DNA of 64,000 nt from Arthrobacter sp. AFG7.2. Lineage in GTDB: Bacteria; Actinomycetota; Actinomycetes; Actinomycetales; Micrococcaceae. The notes below the pieces were generated by a model, which was not told where the DNA came from, made no database searches, and saw nothing but the letters and a program-made list of their open reading frames with translations. Position 1 is the stretch's first letter, and each line of letters opens with the position of its first letter. Location of the stretch: the NCBI RefSeq assembly GCF_002892835.1, contig NZ_PJMB01000009.1, positions 62,001 to 126,000 of the forward strand, in the 5' to 3' direction. Both the position numbers and the translations under genes were made by a program. Below are positions 17,381 through 24,411 of this stretch, piece by piece.

Positions 17381-17721
17381 GACATTGTCGCCGGCGCGGG
17401 ACGGCTGTGAGCAGCGCGGGGAGCCGCTAACCGGCTTTCCGCCGCCCGGAGCCTGGCAGCGAGTCGCTCCGCCTCCAAGGCCAAGGCTTGATGCCCATTT
17501 TCCGTCAGTTCGTAATAGCGGCGCGCCCGCCCGTCGACCGTTTCGTCGCCCGCTCTGCGAACGTGCCCATCTCGCTCAAGACGCTCGAGCGTGGCGTAGA
17601 GCGTCGTAACCCGCAACGAAACGGCGGCCGCGGAGAGCTGTTCAACGTCACCCAAGATGGCGTATCCGTGCTGACGTCCGCCGGCGAGGGCCGTGAGGAT
17701 CCAAAAGGCAACTTCGGTCAT
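17362..17721 (-). CDS. PadR-family transcriptional regulator
   Basis: The 119-residue protein from ATG 17721 is a PadR-type winged helix: TEVAFWILTALAGGRQHGYA, then TTLYATLERLERDGHVRRAG and DGRARRYYELTENG, with a helical C-terminal dimerisation tail rich in Ala, Glu and Arg. The longer frame to 17790 adds residues without homology. A partial palindrome lies 9-29 bases upstream, covering a TATATT -10-like box. That box is only about seven bases from the ATG, so the mRNA is probably leaderless and repression autoregulatory. It should control itself and the overlapping membrane-protein gene. Confidence 0.88.
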   Translation of the reverse strand: MTEVAFWILTALAGGRQHGYAILGDVEQLSAAAVSLRVTTLYATLERLERDGHVRRAGDETVDGRARRYYELTENGHQALALEAERLAARLRAAESRLAAPRAAHSRPAPATMSWGLAQ

Positions 17722-17729
17722 GCTCAGCA

Positions 17730-17750
17730 ATATACCCAACATGGGAATAT
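17730..17750 (-). promoter_or_regulatory. Candidate PadR operator overlapping a leaderless promoter
   Basis: The 21-bp site has symmetric ends ATAT and CCCA / TGGG and ATAT around its centre at 17740. On the minus strand TATATT (17734-17729) is spaced 17 bases from TGTCCA (17757-17752) and lies seven bases before the padR ATG. The operator therefore covers the -10 box and spacer. Confidence 0.5.
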
Positions 17751-17853
17751 ATGGACAGACATGCCCGGATGAGGAGCCTTTAGCGGACACCCCGGGGAGA
17801 TTGCGGATGATGCAGGCTGGGGGTGCCTTACCGCGTCCAGTATTGAGTGCGGA

Positions 17854-18459
17854 TTAACCGCCGAGCGGGGCAACACCCCCGAATTCCACGTTGACCGGGC
17901 ACCCAGCTGCCTTCGAGTACTTGCGCTCCAGACTTGCAACGTCCGATGCGGCCCTGACTGATTCATCCAGCGTGAGGGTCAGATGTGAACCGTCAGGCGA
18001 TACCGAAGTGATGTTCACAGCAGGGTCGGAGGCCAACAGCTCGCTGGCAAAATCGGAGAGTTGCCCGGGGGAACAGGCTGCTGTCTGGACTGAAATGTCG
18101 ACGTTTGGAAACCGGGCCAGTAGGTCCTGTAGCTTCGCGCCCACCGGGCCGTGCCAATGAACGATAATCCGGTTCCCCTCGACCACTTCGACTGAGGCGA
18201 ATTCAGCATCCCCTGCCAGCTCCCCACTCAGCGTGCTGGCCGCATGAGAGATCGTTCCGTCCGCAGGTGCAGCTTCAGGACTGACCAATGAGCCAGTAGG
18301 CGGTTGGATTGGCGTCGGCTCCTGCATGGGCGGCTGGGCAGCTTCGCCGGCCCGACCCGCAGGCCCCGTTCCGGCGCAAGACGTAGCGAAAAGAGAGAGA
18401 CCGAGCAGGACAACCGTTAGGCGCCTGATCAACTTTGAACTCTCACTTGGCGTGGCCAC
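17854..18459 (-). CDS. Secreted lipoprotein of unknown function
   Basis: The 201-residue protein has an Arg-containing signal peptide and a lipobox ATSC (residues 25-28), a Pro-rich linker (residues 40-65) and a globular domain with alternating strands, for example FASVEVVEGNRIIVHWHG and DGSHLTLTLDES. I recognise no family. It should be anchored on the outer face of the membrane. It begins at GTG, close to AAGG, and lies upstream of padR in the same direction, inside the insert. Cargo lipoproteins of this kind may partner with the adjacent membrane protein, but this is speculation. Confidence 0.65.
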   Translation of the reverse strand: MATPSESSKLIRRLTVVLLGLSLFATSCAGTGPAGRAGEAAQPPMQEPTPIQPPTGSLVSPEAAPADGTISHAASTLSGELAGDAEFASVEVVEGNRIIVHWHGPVGAKLQDLLARFPNVDISVQTAACSPGQLSDFASELLASDPAVNITSVSPDGSHLTLTLDESVRAASDVASLERKYSKAAGCPVNVEFGGVAPLGG

Positions 18460-18568
18460 ACCTTATGCTATTGATCGGTGCGGAATAGGGCTACCCCGCC
18501 ACCGCGGCTGGAGCCATTTAGGGATCCCTGAGCGGACGGTGCCGCGCAACGGTTGCGGGGATCGTGGC

Positions 18569-18913
18569 CTAATTTCGACGCGAGCGATTTTCTATCATTT
18601 CTTGTCGCAGCCTACTTTGGACTCGTTGGCGAGCCTCCGTGGGGGCCTGGTCCAACACATCATTGGCATCGTCGCCGATGAGCCAAATAAGTCCCCGATG
18701 TCCCTGCTCATTCGACGAAACTAGTGCAATCGAATACATGCGATCACCAGCCTCATCTTCCGCCCAGGTTCTGGCTTCCGACAAAGTCGCATCCGTTAGA
18801 TCGTAGGTGCTGACCGAGTAGCCGGGCCCGGGCTCCTCAAAAAAGTACACGCGGAAAGTGCTCTGGTGTTGCTCCCAACTGCTGTCTCGTTCGTAGGACT
18901 TTTCGACGTGCAT
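18569..18913 (-). CDS. Small hypothetical protein
   Basis: From ATG 18913 the frame gives 114 residues: HVEKSYERDSSWEQHQSTF, FRVYFFEEPGPGYSVSTYDL, then TLSEARTWAEDEAGDRMYSIALV and a charged C-terminal helix EARQRVQSRLRQEMIENRSRRN. The composition looks like a real soluble alpha-beta protein, and the AEDEAGDRMYSIALV stretch resembles small proteins that report on heat or salt, but I name no family. A longer frame up to 19135 adds residues without protein-like composition. No convincing ribosome-binding site is seen. It is the rightmost cargo gene of the insert. Confidence 0.55.
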   Translation of the reverse strand: MHVEKSYERDSSWEQHQSTFRVYFFEEPGPGYSVSTYDLTDATLSEARTWAEDEAGDRMYSIALVSSNEQGHRGLIWLIGDDANDVLDQAPTEARQRVQSRLRQEMIENRSRRN

Positions 18914-19381
18914 GCAGGTGATCTTACGCTTCGAAGAATAGGCCAAGGCCCTGGGCGATTCTGTTGCCGGGCCCCCTACCGGCACCGGGCACCCACGAGA
19001 CACAGCGAAACATTCTCGGAACCCCGCCCGCACAGTCTGCCCGTAAGCCGGTCGCTCACCACTCTGCACATTCCAACCTCGGTGTCCGGCTCCCCACCAA
19101 TAGGGCAATGTACGTTTACCCCGCACGGTGAGCATGCACGCTGAACGGGGGTCAACTGCAACTGTCTGTTCCGTCTCATATCCCTTGGGATACGAGACGT
19201 CTCACAGGCTTGCCCCGCGGGAGTATGTTCCTGTCTAATCCCGGCACTTGCCCAAGGGTAGACAGGCCTCCCTCGGACACAGCTCCGCGAGCTTCGCCAG
19301 CAACCAAAACAACGGGGAGAAAAAGCTGGTTGGCAGACTGCCAAGCCTGACTCCTACCGCTTGACAAGACATAGAAGCGTC
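18914..19381. other. Non-coding right end of the insert
   Basis: No convincing gene is present. A near-perfect hairpin lies at 19172-19199. CTTGACA at 19360-19366 also occurs near the left end of the insert at 14331-14337. The final bases GAAGCGT-CT form the right junction with the LOG gene. Confidence 0.5.
19172..19199. repeat. 13-bp inverted repeat near the right end of the insert
   Basis: Arms 19172-19184 and 19187-19199 (CGTCTCATATCCC and GGGATACGAGACG) pair with one mismatch around a 2-base loop. It lies about 180 bases inside the right junction and has no gene pointing into it at close range. Confidence 0.6.
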
Positions 19382-19382
19382 T

Positions 19383-19711
19383 ACTTCGCGACCCACATTG
19401 CCAAGTACTTCGCGAACGCCGTCCGTGAAGCGATCCTGCTGGAACTGTGCACCGGAGGTATTGTCTTCCTGCCCGGCGCCGCCGGCACCGTGCAGGAAAT
19501 TTTCCAGGACGCCTGCGAAAACTACTACGGGGCAAGGGAGAAGATCACGCCCATGGTGCTCGTGGGCAAACACCACTGGGAGCACCAGTTCCCCGCGTGG
19601 CCGATGCTCCGCAGCCTGGCTGCAGGTCGGCACATGGAGGACCGGATCTTCCTGGTGGACACGGTGCAGGAGGCTGTGGAGGTGTTGCGGCGCACGCCGG
19701 CGGCGGCGTGA
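19383..19711 (+). pseudogene. LOG-family nucleotide-binding protein, C-terminal portion (interrupted)
   Basis: About 109 residues continue the LOG protein broken at 14324: YFATHIAKYFANAVREA, LCTGGIVFLPGAAGTVQEIFQ (the conserved PGxxGTxxE motif), then TPMVLVGKHHWEHQFPAWP. The frame is intact to the stop at 19709-19711. With the N-terminal part the protein would be about 382 residues, the size of long LOG-family proteins. Translation of this half alone has no good start signal and would lack the GGGxGAM nucleotide-binding motif. Confidence 0.9.
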
Positions 19712-19734
19712 AACTGGTGCATGCGTCCGGCCCG

Positions 19735-20667
19735 TCAGAGGTCCTTCCGGCATTGGGTTTTGCCCAGCTCAAAGAGCCCGTTGAGGTCCCCGGCCGAGAG
19801 CCCCTCCGGGGTGCCGATCTCCGGGTACATCAGCTGTGTGGGATCGTCCACATGGTCGAGGCCCATCACGTGGCTGAGCTCGTGCAGGATCACCGCGCCG
19901 GCATACAGGTGCCCGTCCGGGTTCAGCAGTTCATCCGCGATCTGAGGTGCGTCCAGGTCCAGGCCGCCCGTGACGAAAGCCTTGGGGCCGTCACCGTAGC
20001 TGAAATGGGTGCTGCCTCCGGTACCGATGACTTTGCCTTTCAGCTGCGGCGCCACCTCCGGCGTTGTCCATGCGATGAGCAGCGGCGCCCAGCGTTCACC
20101 GTAGGCATCAGGCTGGTACGGCGGCCTTTGAGGGGAGGGCTGTTCATCCGTGGTCCCGTCGTAGATGAACTGGATTCCGGTCGCGGCGGAGACAGTGGCG
20201 ATGGCCTCCGGGATCAGTTGCTGCGAGGCGGCCGGGGCGAGATCGTCATTGATCACATAATGCAGGGGCCTGCAGGGGGAATATCCCACCGGGCTGCCGT
20301 CCCCGTTCACGGCGAGGAAGCGGTAGGAATCGCTGCCAAGTGGCGGAGCGCTGGCGGCTGCCAGGGGAGAGTCGGACTCCTCCAGCCCCGGGGGCGGGGT
20401 GCCCGTCCGGCCTTCAGCATGGGGCGCTTGCCCGGCCTCCCCTGAGCGGCCGGCGTCATGCTGCCCGGCGTTCTGTCCTGTCCCGGGGCCGATGCGGACA
20501 TCGAGCAGATCCTTGAAGCGCGGGTCATTCAGAAGGAATGCTGCTCCGAACACGGCGGCCACGGTCAAGGCAGCGGCCAACAGAAGTTCAACACCGCGGC
20601 GGACACCCAGCCGCGCCTTGCTCCCCGCGTGGCGGGACGTCTTGTGGCCCGGCCGCCGGACTTCCAC
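19735..20667 (-). CDS. Matrixin-like zinc metalloprotease, membrane-anchored
   Basis: The 310-residue protein starts at GTG 20667, which overlaps the stop of the upstream gene (TAGTG). It has one N-terminal membrane segment (VELLLAAALTVAAVFGAAFLL), a Pro/Gly-rich linker and a C-terminal catalytic domain with the zinc motif HELSHVMGLDH followed by LMYPEI, which may supply the Met-turn of metzincins. The domain should face outside the cell. Tight coupling with the ferritin-like/VIT gene suggests co-expression, although a functional link is not obvious. Substrates are unknown. Confidence 0.83.
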   Translation of the reverse strand: MEVRRPGHKTSRHAGSKARLGVRRGVELLLAAALTVAAVFGAAFLLNDPRFKDLLDVRIGPGTGQNAGQHDAGRSGEAGQAPHAEGRTGTPPPGLEESDSPLAAASAPPLGSDSYRFLAVNGDGSPVGYSPCRPLHYVINDDLAPAASQQLIPEAIATVSAATGIQFIYDGTTDEQPSPQRPPYQPDAYGERWAPLLIAWTTPEVAPQLKGKVIGTGGSTHFSYGDGPKAFVTGGLDLDAPQIADELLNPDGHLYAGAVILHELSHVMGLDHVDDPTQLMYPEIGTPEGLSAGDLNGLFELGKTQCRKDL

Positions 20668-21839
20668 TAGCCCACGACGGTGCCGAAGACCAGCCCCAGC
20701 AGGTAGGTGACTGCGGCGGCGCCCAGCCCGATGGCCAGCTGCCGGAGCCCGCGTGTCAGGGGTGACGTGCCGGACAGCAGGCCCACGGTGGCGCCGGTGA
20801 CCAGGAGGGCGAGGCCCACCAGTACGCCCGCCACCACGAGTGCGGCCGTCCCGGTCAGGCCGAATACGAACGGCAGGATGGGAATGATGGCACCGGAGGC
20901 AAAGAAGCAGAAGCTGGACAGGGCCGCACCCCATGCGGTGCCCACGGCCTCATGCTGGTCCTCGACGTCGGGCAGCTCCGGCTGCAGCGACAGGCTGGGA
21001 TCGCAGTCGCAGGAGAACAGGCCCATCCGCTCGGCGACGCGGTGCTCGGCTGCTTCCTGGGTCATGCCCCGGGCCAGGTACACCAGCAGCAGTTCGTTGT
21101 GTTCAAGGTCCAGCTTGGGGGCCGCCATCAGGGTGACCTGGGTGGGACGAGTTGCTGCCAGCAGTTCCCGCTGCGACCGGACGGAAATAAACTCACCGGC
21201 GCCCATGGACATCGCTCCGGCCAGGAGCCCGGCGATGCCGCTGAGCAGCACTACGCTGCTGGCCACGCCCGATGCTGCCATGCCCATGACCAGGGAAAGG
21301 TTGCTGACCAGGCCGTCGTTTGCACCGAAGACGGCGGCACGGAAGGTGCCCGCCAGCCGGTTGCGGCCGCGGGTGGCGAGCCCCCGCACTACTTCCTCGT
21401 GGATCTGCTCGTCGGCAGCCATGGCGTCAGTGGCGTTGGGGTCCTTGGCGTAGGGGGAGCGGCCTTCTGCCCGCTGGGCCAGCGCGAGGACAAAGACGGA
21501 GCCGAAGTGGCGGGCCAGGAACCCCAGCATCCGGCTGCGCAGCGATGCGCGCCGCGGCTTGCCCGCCCGGTCACCCAGCAGCGCCAGCCAATGTGCCTCG
21601 TGGCGGCCTTCCGCCTCGGCCAGGGCCAGCAGGATGTCGCGTTCTTCACCCTGCCGGTTCTGCGCCAGATCGCGGTAGACGGAGGCCTCTGCCCGTTCAT
21701 CCGCGAGGTACTGCCGCCACCGCTTGACGTCCGACGCCGATGGCTGGCTCTGCTGCTGGGGTTGGCGGGGTTCCGCTGCAGCAGGAAGGGACGACGCTTG
21801 CGGCATAGCATGGCGGTTTGATTTGGCGTGCTGGGACAC
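20667..21839 (-). CDS. Ferritin-like domain fused to VIT1/CCC1-type transporter
   Basis: I start at GTG 21839, six bases after AGGAG, giving 390 residues. Residues about 35-140 form a ferritin-like helical domain with Glu/His repeats (ADERAEASVYRDLA, LALAEAEGRHEAHW), and the rest is a VIT family transporter with FGANDGLVSNLSLVMG and GAGEFISVRSQRE. Such erythrin-VIT fusions bind Fe2+ or Mn2+ in the soluble part and export it through the membrane part. A short Cys motif FSCDCDP lies in the loop after the second transporter block. The downstream protease gene overlaps its stop codon. Confidence 0.86.
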   Translation of the reverse strand: MSQHAKSNRHAMPQASSLPAAAEPRQPQQQSQPSASDVKRWRQYLADERAEASVYRDLAQNRQGEERDILLALAEAEGRHEAHWLALLGDRAGKPRRASLRSRMLGFLARHFGSVFVLALAQRAEGRSPYAKDPNATDAMAADEQIHEEVVRGLATRGRNRLAGTFRAAVFGANDGLVSNLSLVMGMAASGVASSVVLLSGIAGLLAGAMSMGAGEFISVRSQRELLAATRPTQVTLMAAPKLDLEHNELLLVYLARGMTQEAAEHRVAERMGLFSCDCDPSLSLQPELPDVEDQHEAVGTAWGAALSSFCFFASGAIIPILPFVFGLTGTAALVVAGVLVGLALLVTGATVGLLSGTSPLTRGLRQLAIGLGAAAVTYLLGLVFGTVVG

Positions 21840-22093
21840 GGAAACTCCTGGGCTGGACGGGGCATGGTGCGGCCCCATTGCAGTTGCCAGCCTACTGCGA
21901 AAATCCGCTGTTTTTTGGCAGGTATTCCTCGCCGGGACGTTTCGGCCCGCCTTAACTTTCGGGCGATGTCCAGATCCGGCAAGGCAGGCAACGGGCTCTT
22001 GACCCCCTTGCGGTGCGGTGCTGTGATGAAAGTGTGGCGCAGCCGGCGCCCTCACTGAAAGAGCACGTCAGGCGAACAAACGGAGGTTCGATC

Positions 22094-22321
22094 ATGAGCA
22101 CCACCGGACAGCACCCGGACATGCCGCATCTTGACGCCGTCGAGGCGGATCCCGCCTACGACTACGCCGAGGATGCACCCGTAGTGGAGGACGACTGGGA
22201 CACGGAGGACGAATTCCTGGACGAGGAGGAACCTGTGGTCCAGGCCCCTCCCGTCGTCATTGACGCCGAGGACCGCGTGGTCCCGCCGGAGGACCCTGAC
22301 GAGGTCCGGAACAGCGAGTAG
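22094..22321 (+). CDS. Small acidic protein of unknown function
   Basis: A 75-residue protein with a good ribosome-binding site (GGAGG, 22082-22086). About a third of the residues are Asp or Glu, including VVEDDWDTEDEFLDEEEP, and there is no Cys and no membrane segment. It is probably disordered. Such acidic small proteins recur in Micrococcaceae but I assign no function. A strong hairpin follows the stop codon. Confidence 0.7.
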   Translation: MSTTGQHPDMPHLDAVEADPAYDYAEDAPVVEDDWDTEDEFLDEEEPVVQAPPVVIDAEDRVVPPEDPDEVRNSE

Positions 22322-22326
22322 GACTG

Positions 22327-22379
22327 ACGACGGCGGCACCTCCCTTTCGTGGAAAGCGAAGGGGAGGTGCCGCCGTCGT
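22327..22379 (+). terminator. Long hairpin terminator
   Basis: Arms of 23 bases (ACGACGGCGGCACCTCCC... and its complement ending in GTGCCGCCGTCGT) pair with one mismatch, starting five bases after the acidic-protein stop codon. Similar stems end genes at 43598 and 51930. Confidence 0.85.
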
Positions 22380-22621
22380 ACGTCCTGCCGGTGATGGATA
22401 CTGCGGGACTTAGCCGGGCGGCGGTGGGCCCGGACAGCAGCGAATCCGCGACGTTGGCATTGATATGAGGTGTATGTGGTGCCATGGCGAGGCCGCGACG
22501 GTGATACCAGTCAAAGTATCTTTAGGTGCCATGGCGCGCATGCAATGAGGCGTCACAGAAGGGGTGGGCCATTAGTATTGCTCCAAAGTGGGCCGGGCTG
22601 CCGGCCATGAAAGGTTCGTAG

Positions 22622-23197
22622 ATGAAGGCACTGCCAGTTGAGCCGAGCAACGTTCCGGTGGCCATCGGTTCAAGGATCCGGGCGGCCCGGCAGTCCCAGC
22701 GGCTCACTATTGAACAGGTTGCTGACGCGACGGGCCTGACCAAGGGATTCCTCAGCAGGGTGGAGCGCGACCTCACCTCCCCGTCCGTGGCGTCCCTGGT
22801 GACACTCTGCCAGGTCCTCTCCGTCTCCATCGGTGACCTCTTTGCGGCACCGGAAACGCACCTGACCAAACGCAATGAGGGTCCGCGGATCTCGCTGGGC
22901 GGGCAGGGAATCGTGGAGCGGCTCCTCACTGCGCGCTCGGAGCGGCGCGTCCAGATCATCCAGGCGTGCATTGAGCCGCACGGCCGGGGTGAGTCCGAGC
23001 TCTACGCAGTGGACTGCGACGTGGATGTCCTCCATGTGATTAAGGGAAACATCCGGCTGATCCTCACCAATGAGGAGTATGACCTCAGCGCCGGAGATAC
23101 CGTGACCTTCCCCGGCCGTGAACCGCACACCTGGATCAACCCGACGGACAAGCCCGTCGAGGTCCTCTGGGTCCTGGTCCCGGCCGCCAGCCGCTGA
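22622..23197 (+). CDS. XRE-family regulator with C-terminal cupin domain
   Basis: The 191-residue protein has an HTH_3 domain (IGSRIRAARQSQRLTIEQVA ... GLTKGFLSRVERDLTSPSVA) and a C-terminal cupin (GDTVTFPGREPHTWINPT). This architecture is that of PuuR-like regulators that sense small polyamine or amine-related ligands. It lies directly upstream of an agmatinase-type gene in the same orientation, so control of that operon is likely. The region upstream (22470-22540) contains two copies of GGTGCCATGGCG about 45 bases apart, possibly operator half-sites. Confidence 0.85.
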   Translation: MKALPVEPSNVPVAIGSRIRAARQSQRLTIEQVADATGLTKGFLSRVERDLTSPSVASLVTLCQVLSVSIGDLFAAPETHLTKRNEGPRISLGGQGIVERLLTARSERRVQIIQACIEPHGRGESELYAVDCDVDVLHVIKGNIRLILTNEEYDLSAGDTVTFPGREPHTWINPTDKPVEVLWVLVPAASR

Positions 23198-23236
23198 GTC
23201 CGGCCACCCTGTCTCTCCAGCTCTTGCGCTGGCAGA

Positions 23237-23298
23237 CTGCGCCCTCGAAAGCGCAGAGAGTAAACAGATGGTGCACACGGGAAAACACGCTGTATGAT
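23237..23298 (+). promoter_or_regulatory. Terminator-like hairpin and promoter before the agmatinase gene
   Basis: CTGCGC (23237-23242) and GCGCAG (23251-23256) form a small stem behind the XRE-cupin gene. A strong -10 box TATGAT (23293-23298) lies about 45 bases before the TTG start; no clear -35 is seen, which suggests an activated or weakly recognised promoter. Confidence 0.4.
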
Positions 23299-23342
23299 GG
23301 CTGTCACATCAGTCCCCCAACTCCTTGAAGGAGAGGCCTCCA

Positions 23343-24407
23343 TTGGAAGAGCTGCGCATCGAAGCCAACGGCAACCTTGGCCCCATCGATTCATCCCGGA
23401 TTCCCCGTTATGCGGGAGCTGCCACCTACGCCCGCCTTCCCCGGCTGGACCAGGTGTCCTCGGCTGATGTCACCGTGGTGGGCGTCCCCTTCGACTCCGG
23501 CGTTTCCTACCGCCCCGGCGCGCGCTTCGGCGCCAACCACATCCGGGAAGCCAGCCGCCTGCTGCGCCCCTACAACCCGGCCTGGGACGTCAGTCCGTTC
23601 GAAAACATCCAGGTGGCGGACGCCGGCGACATGGCGGTCAACCCGTTCAACATCAACGAGGCCATCGAGACCGTCCAGCAGAACGCACTGGACCTCACGG
23701 CCGGCGGCAGCAAGCTGGTCACCCTGGGCGGGGACCACACCATCGCCCTGCCGCTCCTGCGCGCCGCTGCCGAACGCGCCGGCGAACCTATTGCCATGCT
23801 GCACTTTGATGCGCACCTGGATACCTGGGACACCTACTTCGGTGCCGAGTACACCCACGGCACGCCGTTCCGCCGGGCCGTGGAGGAGGGAATCCTGGAC
23901 ACGGAGGCCATCAGCCACATCGGCACCCGCGGTCCCCTGTACGGCAAAAAGGATCTCGACGACGACCACCGCTTTGGGTTCGGCATCGTCACCTCGGCGG
24001 ACGTCTACTACCAGGGCGTCCTGGAAACTGTGGCCAAGGTCCGCGACCGGATCGGCAACCGTCCGCTGTACATCTCCGTGGACATTGATGTCCTGGATCC
24101 CGCCCATGCGCCGGGCACCGGCACCCCCGAGGCCGGTGGCATCACCAGCCGGGAGCTGCTGGAAATCATCCGGGGCTTCCGCGGCATGAATTTGGTGGGC
24201 GCGGACGTGGTTGAGGTGGCCCCGGCCTACGACCACGCCGAGATCACCGGCGTCGCGGCAAGCCATGTTGCCTACGAACTGGTGACCCTGATGGCTGACA
24301 GCGCGGTGGCAGGGGACCGGAACGGAGCAGCCACCGGCTACGCTGCCCAGGCGCTGGGCCAGGAAGTCCGCCGCCCGGCGGGCTTCGCCGCAGCAGGCAA
24401 GGAATAG
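23343..24407 (+). CDS. speB: Agmatinase-family ureohydrolase
   Basis: The 354-residue protein has all ureohydrolase manganese motifs: [23 protein letters not shown] and [22 protein letters not shown]. The family hydrolyses guanidino compounds to urea and an amine. Agmatinase is the commonest activity; guanidinobutyrase and guanidinopropionase are close relatives and cannot be excluded by eye. I choose TTG 23343 because AAGGAGAGG ends six bases before it. The upstream regulator is an XRE-cupin protein and the downstream gene a ThDP enzyme, four bases away. Confidence 0.88.
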   Translation: MEELRIEANGNLGPIDSSRIPRYAGAATYARLPRLDQVSSADVTVVGVPFDSGVSYRPGARFGANHIREASRLLRPYNPAWDVSPFENIQVADAGDMAVNPFNINEAIETVQQNALDLTAGGSKLVTLGGDHTIALPLLRAAAERAGEPIAMLHFDAHLDTWDTYFGAEYTHGTPFRRAVEEGILDTEAISHIGTRGPLYGKKDLDDDHRFGFGIVTSADVYYQGVLETVAKVRDRIGNRPLYISVDIDVLDPAHAPGTGTPEAGGITSRELLEIIRGFRGMNLVGADVVEVAPAYDHAEITGVAASHVAYELVTLMADSAVAGDRNGAATGYAAQALGQEVRRPAGFAAAGKE

Positions 24408-24411
24408 CACC

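Larger units (their letters stand above)
14325..19382 (+). mobile_element. IS110-family element with cargo inserted in a LOG gene
   Basis: The segment separates the two halves of the LOG gene. CT occurs at both junctions (14323-14324 and 19381-19382), and removing 14325-19382 restores the reading frame exactly, so 5058 bp were gained with a 2-base core duplicated, as in IS110-type insertion. The left end carries a non-coding region and the IS110 transposase. The rest carries four minus-strand genes (membrane protein, PadR regulator, lipoprotein, small protein). A typical IS110 element is about 1.2-1.6 kb, so this is either an element with cargo or an IS110 copy that later acquired DNA near its right end. 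Confidence 0.8.

Noticed and set aside
16008-17609. 533-codon open frame on the + strand opposite the membrane protein and padR
   Set aside because: It is rich in Arg, Ala and Pro without any motif, and the opposite frame encodes recognisable membrane and PadR proteins. It is an antisense frame of high-GC DNA.
18914-19135. Longer N-terminus of the small cargo protein
   Set aside because: The extra residues are Arg/Gly/Pro-rich without protein-like pattern, and the more plausible start is ATG 18913.
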